A stretch of DNA of 11,837 nucleotides, taken from assembly GCA_902767065.1 (NCBI GenBank), contig CACXFW010000311.1, positions 1 through 11,837 of the forward strand, read 5' to 3'. A program made the position numbers and the translations under genes. How positions within the stretch are numbered: the first letter of the stretch is position 1; each line of letters starts with the position of its first letter. The notes under the pieces are model-generated. The model was given only the letters and a program-made list of their open reading frames with translations. It was not told where the DNA came from and did no database searches. Below, one piece after another: positions 1 through 5,693 of this stretch. The DNA is from an uncultured Lachnospiraceae bacterium (lineage in GTDB: Bacteria; Bacillota; Clostridia; Lachnospirales; Lachnospiraceae).

Positions 1-986
1 AGCGCGTTTCCGTTGTAGATGCTGTTGATGATCAGGTCCACGTCAATTGCCATGCAGATTGCCTTGCGGACGTTGACATCCTTCAGATACTCCTGGTTTT
101 CGTTAAATGTCAGATAGGTCATTCCGGCGTTCGGCGTGCTCACAATCTGATCCTCATACATGGTCTTGTAGGTAGATTCCACGATGATGCTGTCCAGGCG
201 CTTCAGGTCGATCATGTCAAGCTCACCGTTCTGGAACATCAGGTTCTGGGTGCTGACGTCCGGAATCACGCTGACGATCAGCTTCTTCACCGTCGGTTCC
301 TCTCCGCGGTACTTCGGATTGTACTCCAGGGTGTAATGGTCATTCGCCTTCCATTCCGTCACGATATAGGGGCCGCTTCCGATGGTATCCGCCGGATCTT
401 CTCCGAAGTGCTTCACACTCTCGGTGGTCTCCTTGTCCACGATCGACATGGCTGCCGAAGAGAGCTCGGCGATAAATCCGGCATTCGGCTGCGTCAGGGT
501 CACGGAGAAATGGGTATCATCCGTGATCTGGAATCCTTCGAGGGAATCCGCGCTGCCGTCTATGACCGCTTCGGCCCCAAGCACCTCCGATGGGATATCC
601 ATGTTCTGCTCACCCGTCTTCAGCAGGCGCTCAAAGGAATACTGTACGTCCGATGCGGTCAGGGGGCTGTCATTGGAGAAGGTAACCCCGTCCTCCAGCG
701 TGAAATCATAGGTCAGGCCGTCATCGCTCACCTTATAATCGGTGCAGAGGTTTCCGACGACCTGCGCCGTGCCGTCAATTTTCCTGGTCTCGAACAGGCG
801 GTCAAATACATTCATCGGAATCAGGTAGTCATCCGTCGTCTTTGCGACATCCATCGTTGTAATGTCGTACTGAATCGCAGTACGCAGAAGCCCGTCCTCC
901 GCCGGTACCGCCATCACGGCAGATGCTCCCTGCAGCGCCATCCCTGCGGCCAGCACGGCCGCGATTGTCATGGTGTTCTTTCTCAT
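1..986 (-). CDS. ABC transporter substrate-binding protein, family 5 (peptide/oligosaccharide type), C-terminus cut off by window edge
   Basis: This is an extracellular solute-binding protein that would deliver a peptide, oligosaccharide or similar ligand to an ABC permease. Translated from ATG at 986, it gives about 328 residues before the window ends; full family members are about 500-600. Residues 1-26 form a Sec signal (basic MRKN, then a hydrophobic run ending ASAVMA). The SBP_bac_5 block lies at about 77-120, with YKVSDDGLTYDF, GVTFSNDSPLT and DVQYSFERLL, followed by GSGPYIVTEW at 203-212. A Shine-Dalgarno AGGAGG lies 6 nt before the ATG. There is no lipobox cysteine after the signal, which is odd for a Gram-positive binding protein. 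It lies downstream of the PfkB kinase on the same strand, with a 179-bp gap holding tandem repeats. Permease genes would be expected beyond position 1. The substrate cannot be read from the sequence. Confidence 0.93.
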   Translation of the reverse strand, partial: MRKNTMTIAAVLAAGMALQGASAVMAVPAEDGLLRTAIQYDITTMDVAKTTDDYLIPMNVFDRLFETRKIDGTAQVVGNLCTDYKVSDDGLTYDFTLEDGVTFSNDSPLTASDVQYSFERLLKTGEQNMDIPSEVLGAEAVIDGSADSLEGFQITDDTHFSVTLTQPNAGFIAELSSAAMSIVDKETTESVKHFGEDPADTIGSGPYIVTEWKANDHYTLEYNPKYRGEEPTVKKLIVSVIPDVSTQNLMFQNGELDMIDLKRLDSIIVESTYKTMYEDQIVSTPNAGMTYLTFNENQEYLKDVNVRKAICMAIDVDLIINSIYNGNA

Positions 987-1006
987 TTTTTTCCTCCTGT
1001 GATCAA

Positions 1007-1093
1007 TTCTTTGTCTGCTTTCCTCCCGGGATCACTTTTCTGTCCGCTTTCTTCCCGGAATCACTTTTCTGTCCGCTTTCTTCCTGGAATCAT
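1007..1093 (-). repeat. Three tandem 29-bp repeats upstream of the binding-protein gene
   Basis: Three head-to-tail copies lie at 1007-1035, 1036-1064 and 1065-1093. The second and third are nearly identical and the first is diverged. Each ends in a GGGATCAC or GGAATCAC-type block on the plus strand. A partial fourth copy seems to run into the Shine-Dalgarno of the binding-protein gene, where CCTCCTGTGATCA resembles the repeat's CCTCCCGGGATCAC. The repeats therefore sit in the kinase to binding-protein spacer, just 5' of the translation start, and may be expanded leader sequence. Confidence 0.85.
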
Positions 1094-1165
1094 AAGAACC
1101 TGTCAGCGGTTCCTGAAACGTCCTTTGTTCATCCTGCCGGTCTTCCGCTGACAAAACGCAGCGCA

Positions 1166-2290
1166 TCATTCGTTCTTCTTCCATCCGGATTGAATCTTCT
1201 CCTTCAGCTGGTCGAAGCTTCTTAATCCGCTGAGAGTATCGTAGGCCTCCACGCAGGAAGCGCCGGTCCCGGCGGAAAGATGCATGCACATCTCAGGATC
1301 ATACCCGTCCAGGACCGCCTTCAGAAAGGCGGCTATGCTGGTATCTCCTGCGCCGGTCCCGGAAAGGACCTTCTCCGGAACATAGCTTTTCTCAAAGAAG
1401 TCCTGATCCGCCCACCTGGCGCTGTTAAGCTCCACTGCGGGGCTGATCCTCTCCAGGGACCTTCTGTCCGCCGTTCTCAGATACATGCCCGATGCGCCGC
1501 ATTTCAGAAGGAGCACCCTGCAGCCGAGCGCCATGCATTCCTCCGCAAGCGGCCGGATGTCCCGGTCCACATTCAGGATTGTGGTCACATCCCGTCCCGC
1601 TGCCCGCTCCTTCCACGCGTCAAAAAGGTTCCGGTCCAGCATCCAGCACAGCTCCTCGATGCTCGGGCAGAAAAAATCCACCAGAGGCAGCGCGCGGACA
1701 AGGATCGCCCTCCAGTCCTGGGCTCCCGCGCCGGAGTTCGGATCCACCGCCGCCAGATCAAGGCTGGTCGCAAGGTTCGCCTGCCTTGCGCCGGACAGGA
1801 TCTTCACAAGCTCCTCGCCATCATTCTCCCAGGTTTTCTTCATGATGGGCGGATACCCGAAATGAAACAGCGCCGCGCCTTTCACCTTCTCCCAGGGAAT
1901 GTCCTTAGCGCAGAACGTGTCATTTGCCCCGGGATGATGCAGGAAGATCCGGTCGATTCCGGGAATCGCAATCACTACCGTATAGCTGGTCGCGTCATGC
2001 TCCTGAACGATCAGTTCCTCCGCTGCCCCATATCTGCGGTATTCGTTCAGGATCAGCTCGCCGAAATCATCCTTCCCGATCTTTCCCATCAGGGAGACGT
2101 CCGCTCCAAGCACCTTCAGCCCCAGCCCCGTATTCGATACGCACCCGCCTGCAGACACAGACGCCTTCCCGACCTGTATGAGCTTTCCGGGCATCAGGAA
2201 TTCCTCAATCCTGACATTTCCCGGATCCGTAATCGCGGGCGTAATATCGATGCAGACATGTCCTGCGCAAATGATCCTTTTTCCACTCAT
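1166..2290 (-). CDS. PfkB-family carbohydrate kinase (ribokinase-like)
   Basis: This is a cytoplasmic ATP-dependent kinase of the ribokinase/PfkB fold, expected to phosphorylate a sugar, nucleoside or related alcohol. It is 374 residues from ATG 2290, slightly longer than the usual 300-340. The N-terminus has CAGHVCIDI with Asp15 as the likely substrate-binding acidic residue. PfkB signature 1 is at about 47-72 (SAGGCVSNTGLGLKVLG, then MGKIGKDDFG). Signature 2 is at 311-324 (GTGAGDTSIAAFLK), with Asp316 the catalytic base and GAG the anion hole. The start at 2290 is chosen because GGGAG lies 8 nt upstream; an in-frame GTG at 2350 lacks a suitable site and would add a lysine-rich tail encoded by a duplicated leader. 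The family call is secure, the substrate unknown. It is probably co-transcribed with the downstream binding protein and divergent from the LacI-like gene. Confidence 0.94.
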   Translation of the reverse strand: MSGKRIICAGHVCIDITPAITDPGNVRIEEFLMPGKLIQVGKASVSAGGCVSNTGLGLKVLGADVSLMGKIGKDDFGELILNEYRRYGAAEELIVQEHDATSYTVVIAIPGIDRIFLHHPGANDTFCAKDIPWEKVKGAALFHFGYPPIMKKTWENDGEELVKILSGARQANLATSLDLAAVDPNSGAGAQDWRAILVRALPLVDFFCPSIEELCWMLDRNLFDAWKERAAGRDVTTILNVDRDIRPLAEECMALGCRVLLLKCGASGMYLRTADRRSLERISPAVELNSARWADQDFFEKSYVPEKVLSGTGAGDTSIAAFLKAVLDGYDPEMCMHLSAGTGASCVEAYDTLSGLRSFDQLKEKIQSGWKKNE

Positions 2291-2293
2291 TAC

Positions 2294-2335
2294 CGCTTCT
2301 CCCTTACATTTTGCCTTGCGCTTCTCCTTACATTT
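2294..2335 (-). repeat. Direct duplication of the kinase ribosome-binding region
   Basis: An 18-bp block at 2294-2311 and a 17-bp near copy at 2319-2335 lie 25 bp apart. On the minus strand both read AAATGTAAGG(G)AGAAGCG, so the Shine-Dalgarno GGAG is present twice. Only the proximal copy is correctly spaced (8 nt) for the kinase ATG. A short upstream reading frame (2362 to 2327, 11 codons, MKTQGEEQSEM) ends in the TAA of the distal copy. Confidence 0.7.
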
Positions 2336-2390
2336 CGCTCTGCTCTTCACCTTGCGTTTTCATTGGATTCCCTGATTCCGGGCAGAATTT

Positions 2391-2419
2391 ATTATAACAT
2401 GATTTTCTGTGTGATGAAA
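2391..2419 (-). promoter_or_regulatory. Candidate promoter for the kinase gene
   Basis: On the minus strand, TTTCAT (2419-2414), a 17-nt spacer and TATAAT (2396-2391) form a plausible sigma-70/SigA promoter. The -10 is perfect and preceded by TG in the extended -10 position (TGTTATAAT). It would give a leader of roughly 95 nt before the ATG at 2290. The -35 is weak, which fits a promoter needing an activator or relying on the extended -10. Confidence 0.6.
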
Positions 2420-2429
2420 TCATGCATTT

Positions 2430-2531
2430 GTTACAGGTCACACCCCGGCCGGCCCCGCGCAGCAGCCACAGGGATCTGACCGGGGCGTGGTCTGGCCGGG
2501 GCGTGACCTGTAACAGGGTGTGACTTGTAAC
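2430..2531. repeat. Inverted and direct copies of GGGYGTGACYTGTAAC in the divergent promoter region
   Basis: The 16-bp motif appears inverted at 2430-2445 and direct at 2499-2514 and 2516-2531. A decayed copy (GGGCGTGGTCTGG) begins at 2483. The first and second copies extend to a 21-bp inverted repeat (2430-2450 and 2494-2514, one mismatch). The direct copies are spaced 16-17 bp apart. The inverted copy sits just upstream of the kinase promoter. The last direct copy supplies the TTGTAA -35 of the regulator promoter. Each copy therefore points toward its own promoter. It could be an operator set, an activator site or a long stem in the transcript; the binding protein is not identifiable from sequence. 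Confidence 0.7.
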
Positions 2532-2554
2532 CATGCGGCATTATCTGATAGAAT
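2525..2554 (+). promoter_or_regulatory. Candidate promoter for the LacI-like gene
   Basis: TTGTAA (2525-2530), an 18-nt spacer and TAGAAT (2549-2554) form a plausible housekeeping promoter. The -35 is the end of a GTGACYTGTAAC motif copy, so a protein bound there would occlude it, which would be consistent with autoregulation. The transcript leader would be about 160 nt and contains repeat copy 1. Apart from that repeat, nothing gene-like was seen between 2555 and 2628. Confidence 0.5.
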
Positions 2555-2628
2555 AAGAACTGGCCCATTCAGAAAAGAGAAAACACGAGAGTTTAAGAGA
2601 CCGCAGAAGAAGCATAGCAGGGGGATGC

Positions 2629-2717
2629 AGCCAGATACCGTTCGAAAGGACGAAGTAGTATCGATTACGGTATCGGCGTCCGAACGGATATTGCCAGAAA
2701 TAAACTGTTGTTTATAG
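2629..2717 (+). repeat. Interspersed palindromic element, copy 1 (89 bp, 13-nt internal deletion)
   Basis: It begins AGCCAGATACCGTTCGAAAG and ends ATAAACTGTTGTTTATAG. It is about 90% identical to copy 2 apart from a 13-nt gap in the stem loop, between CGAAAG/CGAAGG direct repeats. The outer stem GATACCGT (2634-2641) pairs with ACGGTATC (2667-2674). A second hairpin ATAAAC-TGTT-GTTTAT closes the 3' end. The element runs directly into the AGAGGAG ribosome site of the LacI-like gene. The reading frame that is translated in copies 2 and 3 (DYGIG...) ends here in a TGA overlapping a GTG start candidate of that gene. Confidence 0.88.
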
Positions 2718-2724
2718 AGGAGTC

Positions 2725-3630
2725 ATGGCAGTGAGAGTGAACAGTTCATCACAGCACATCGCAGATTCGCCTGAGAGCGGCACCTTGCAGGGTGAGCGCC
2801 GGATCGGCATCATATACATGGAAGAAAGCGGCCGCGGGCTGACACATCCCTTCTTCTCTCTGATCCTCGACGCGTTCAAGAAGGAAGCAGAGTCCCGGGG
2901 ATGTGAGATTACATTTCTCAACACCGGCATTCCCGGCAGCGGGATGAAATGGTCTGATTACTGCCGGCTCAGCGGGATTGACGGGGTCTGCGTGGTCTGC
3001 GGAAATTTCGATTCCCAGGATATGAAAGATCTGGCCTCCAGCGGCCTTCCCTGCGTGACGATCGATCACATGTATAAGCGCGTGTGCGCCGTGCTGTCGG
3101 ACAATGAGACCGGTGTCAGGGAGCTGGTGGAATACGCAATCTCGAAGGGGCACCGGCGTATCGCATTTATTCACGGGCACAATAACTCGATTGTAACCCG
3201 GGCCCGTATCTCACAGTTTCGCAATACGATGTCCGTCCACTCCCTTCCGGTTCCGCCGGAATATATCCAGGATGGAAAGTATGACGATATTAAGCTGACA
3301 AGAAAACTCGTTACGAACCTTCTGACCCTGCCCGAGCGCCCCACCTTTATTCTTCTGCCGGACGACATTTCCTACCTTGGCGCACAGGATGCGGCACGGG
3401 AGTGTTCCCTCAGCATTCCCGGGGATATCTCCTTCGCAGGGTATGACGGGATTCCGCTCACGCAGGCGCTTACTCCGAAGCTGACCACCATCCGTCAGGA
3501 TACCGACCAGATCGGGCGTCTGGCCGCCACGCGGATCATCGACCTGATTGATCATCCTTCCACCGCAACCCGGATGCCTGCGATCCTGCCGGTCAGGTTC
3601 ATGGAAGGCGGAACAGTCGGGACCGTCTGA
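2725..3630 (+). CDS. LacI-family ligand-binding domain protein lacking the N-terminal HTH domain
   Basis: This is a periplasmic-binding-protein-like sensor domain of LacI/GalR type, 301 residues against about 330-345 for the family. It opens with a short polar stretch, then ERRIGIIYMEE at about 24-34, which is where the ligand domain normally starts after the HTH and hinge. Later family landmarks are GIDGVCV (84-90), DNETGVRELVEYAISKGHRRIAFIHG (126-151), PDDISYLGAQDA (212-223), IPGDISFAGYDG (231-242) and LTTIRQDTDQIGRLAA (253-268). No LacI HTH is encoded upstream in any frame; that space holds repeat copy 1. AGGAG at 2718-2722 is only 2 nt from ATG 2725 but 8 nt from in-frame GTG 2731, so GTG 2731 may be the real start. 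Without the HTH it cannot bind operators in the usual way; it may be a decayed repressor or a stand-alone sensor. It is divergent from the kinase/transporter unit. Confidence 0.88.
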   Translation: MAVRVNSSSQHIADSPESGTLQGERRIGIIYMEESGRGLTHPFFSLILDAFKKEAESRGCEITFLNTGIPGSGMKWSDYCRLSGIDGVCVVCGNFDSQDMKDLASSGLPCVTIDHMYKRVCAVLSDNETGVRELVEYAISKGHRRIAFIHGHNNSIVTRARISQFRNTMSVHSLPVPPEYIQDGKYDDIKLTRKLVTNLLTLPERPTFILLPDDISYLGAQDAARECSLSIPGDISFAGYDGIPLTQALTPKLTTIRQDTDQIGRLAATRIIDLIDHPSTATRMPAILPVRFMEGGTVGTV

Positions 3631-3761
3631 GAACCCGAAGATGAATACTCATCATGAATGGCTCATTTTTCCGATTACAGCTATGATCTGATCCGAAACC
3701 GAAAGCAGATAGGGATTATTCAGAAGCAGCCAATGCAGATTGCGCTGGATTAGGAGAGATT

Positions 3762-5576
3762 ATGAGTTTCTTTGACCTGCTGACTTTGTTCGGCGGACTT
3801 GCGATGTTCCTCTACGGCATGCGCCTGATGGGGGACGGCCTGAAAGAAAGCTCTTCCGGTGCTTTGAAGACCGCAATGGAGCACGTGACCAACAACCAGT
3901 TCAAGGCATTTCTGCTTGGGCTTGGTGTCACGGCACTCATTCAGTCTTCTACAGCTACCATCGTCATTACATCGGGACTTGTCGCGGCGGGAATCCTTTC
4001 CCTCCATCAGTCACTGGGCATCATCGTCGGGGCCAATGTCGGAACGACCGTGACCGGCCAGATCATCCGTCTTCTCGATATGGATGCATCCGGCGGATCG
4101 TGGCTACAGATCTTCAAGCCCTCATCGCTGGCGCCGATTGCGCTGATTCTCGGGATCATCCTCATCATGGGGACGAACTACAAGAATTCCCGTACTTTCG
4201 GAAACATCGCGATCGGGTTTGGCATTCTCTTCTCCGGACTGCTCAGCATGACCGATGCCGTAAGCAATCTTACGCAGTCAGGAGTCTTTGAGAATCTCCT
4301 GTCAAGGCTTGACTCCAATCCCCTGCTTGGCTATGCAACCGGTGCCGGCGTTGCCTTTGTTCTGCAAAGCTCCAGCGCAACAATTGGTATTCTCCAGGCC
4401 TTTTCCGCGTCTGGGGTTCTGACCTTCAACGCGGTGTACCCGGTGATCATCGGCGTTTATCTCGGTGACTGCGTCACGACCGCAATCGTCTGCTCGATCG
4501 GTGCAAAGGCAGATTCGAAGCGCATCGGCATCATTCACATTCTGTTTAATCTGAGCAAAACGGTTCTGATCTTTGCCGTAGTCGCGATCCTTCATCAGTG
4601 CGGAGTTCTGGATTCGCTCTGGAACAAGACCGTGAACTCCGGCATCATCGCGAATACGAATACGATTTTTAACCTGGCATGCGCGGTCGCTCTGTTCCCG
4701 CTGCTTGGAACCTACGAGAAAATAAGCCGCCGTATCGTGAAGGATGAACCGGTTCCGGAGAATCCGTATAAGGAAAAGCTCGATGGTCTCAACCCTGTTT
4801 TCTTTTCGACACCGGCCCTCGCCCTGAACAGCTGTTATGATCTCCTGCTGACCCAGTTTCACGCAGCGCGCGCAAATGTCCGGGAAGCCATCACGCTCCT
4901 TGAAGAATACAATGAGAAGAAGGATGAACAGATCAATGCGGAGGAAGAAAATGTAGACCTTCTCACGGACAGCGCAAGCCGCTATATCGTGGAGCTTCTC
5001 CCGCATCTTCGTGAACAGCAGCACGTCCGCATTCTGGATCAGTATTACAGAGTTGTCTCAGAATTTGAGAGAATCGGAGATGAGGCGCCCAAAATTGCCA
5101 AAGCGGCAAGGGATCTTTCCGAAAGAGGCCTGTCCTTCTCCGAGATGGCGCAGCAGGAGCTCCGGGTCCTGTTTGAGCTGACAGATCATGTCTTCGATTA
5201 CACGGACACCACCTTCCGGACCCGGGATGTGGATGCCGCGTTTCAGATGGAGCCGCTGGAGGAGGTCGCAAATGAGCTGATCTCTACATTTAAGGTCAAT
5301 CACCTGAACCGTATGGGAAACGGGAAATGCAATCTCTTCGCCGACACGAATTTCATCAACCTGCTCTCTTCGGTCCAGCACATCGTAAATGCCTGTACCA
5401 ACATCGGAGAGGCAACCGTCATCCGGGTCAGGCCGGAGCTGGCAGCCAATGAGCACATTTACTTCGAGACCATGCGCGCCGGTGAGGATGAAACCTACAA
5501 TGAAGGCCTTCGCAAAGCACGGGAAGAATACTTCGGAAAGCTGTCTCCGGAATCGATGGAGTCAATGAACCTGTAG
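3762..5576 (+). CDS. Na/Pi cotransporter family protein with PhoU-like C-terminal domain
   Basis: This inner-membrane transporter of the sodium-dependent phosphate cotransporter family (two Na_Pi_cotrans repeats) is presumed to move phosphate or another anion with Na+. It has 604 residues, typical for the bacterial form with a PhoU-like tail. The inverted-repeat hallmarks are visible: QSSTAT at 61-66 followed by GANVGTT (90-96), and QSSSAT at 202-207 followed by GVYLGDCVTT (231-240). About eight hydrophobic segments fill residues 1-320. Residues 350-590 are soluble, helical and acidic, and resemble PhoU (for example DQYYRVVSEFERIGDEAPKIA). AGGAG lies about 6 nt before ATG 3762, preceded by a TAG at 3751. 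The gap to the LacI-like gene is 131 bp and no convincing promoter was seen there, so read-through from upstream is possible. The substrate is an inference from the family; some members act in phosphate homeostasis, not uptake. Confidence 0.95.
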   Translation: MSFFDLLTLFGGLAMFLYGMRLMGDGLKESSSGALKTAMEHVTNNQFKAFLLGLGVTALIQSSTATIVITSGLVAAGILSLHQSLGIIVGANVGTTVTGQIIRLLDMDASGGSWLQIFKPSSLAPIALILGIILIMGTNYKNSRTFGNIAIGFGILFSGLLSMTDAVSNLTQSGVFENLLSRLDSNPLLGYATGAGVAFVLQSSSATIGILQAFSASGVLTFNAVYPVIIGVYLGDCVTTAIVCSIGAKADSKRIGIIHILFNLSKTVLIFAVVAILHQCGVLDSLWNKTVNSGIIANTNTIFNLACAVALFPLLGTYEKISRRIVKDEPVPENPYKEKLDGLNPVFFSTPALALNSCYDLLLTQFHAARANVREAITLLEEYNEKKDEQINAEEENVDLLTDSASRYIVELLPHLREQQHVRILDQYYRVVSEFERIGDEAPKIAKAARDLSERGLSFSEMAQQELRVLFELTDHVFDYTDTTFRTRDVDAAFQMEPLEEVANELISTFKVNHLNRMGNGKCNLFADTNFINLLSSVQHIVNACTNIGEATVIRVRPELAANEHIYFETMRAGEDETYNEGLRKAREEYFGKLSPESMESMNL

Positions 5577-5591
5577 CGGTCAATGAAAGCA

Positions 5592-5681
5592 GCTGATGCT
5601 CTCCATCAGCCGGTCAAAGCAGCTGATGTCTCCATCAGTCAGTCAAAAACAGCTGATGCATTCTTCCGCATCAGCTGTTTT
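5592..5681. terminator. Triple tandem hairpin with strong, possibly bidirectional terminator
   Basis: Three related units follow the transporter stop. Hairpin 1 is GCTGATG/CATCAGC (5592-5610). Hairpin 2 is CTGATG/CATCAG (5623-5638). Hairpin 3 has a perfect 14-bp stem, AAAACAGCTGATGC and GCATCAGCTGTTTT (5646-5681), with an 8-nt loop. Each is preceded by GTCAA plus an A-rich stretch. Hairpin 3 has a T run on one side and an A run on the other, so it can end transcription of both the transporter (plus) and the convergent secreted-protein unit (minus). Confidence 0.85.
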
Positions 5682-5693
5682 GATTTCACAATT

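Noticed and set aside
1280..2479. 399-residue open frame on the plus strand opposite the kinase
   Set aside because: The opposite strand encodes a PfkB kinase with both family signatures; the plus frame shows none and has no ribosome site.
2691..2718. Promoter-like TTGCCA-16-TATAGA at the end of repeat copy 1
   Set aside because: It would place the transcription start at the start codon, and the -10 overlaps the 3' hairpin and ribosome site. The upstream TTGTAA-18-TAGAAT is better.
3640..3680. Terminator after the LacI-like gene (ATGA/TCAT followed by TTTTT)
   Set aside because: The stem is only 4 bp and AT-rich, too weak to call.
3661..3700. Possible fourth, decayed copy of the palindromic element (TTTCCGATTAC, then ATCCGAA)
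   Set aside because: Only short blocks align, with several gaps, and the stem and 3' hairpin are absent. Chance similarity cannot be excluded.
3658..3753. 31-codon frame (MAHFSDYSYDL...) between the LacI-like and Na/Pi genes
   Set aside because: No Shine-Dalgarno precedes it and it matches no family; the stop merely overlaps the next gene's ribosome site.
5592..5681. CRISPR-like spaced repeats
   Set aside because: Only three units, each itself palindromic, with no distinct spacers and no cas genes; better explained as stacked terminator hairpins.
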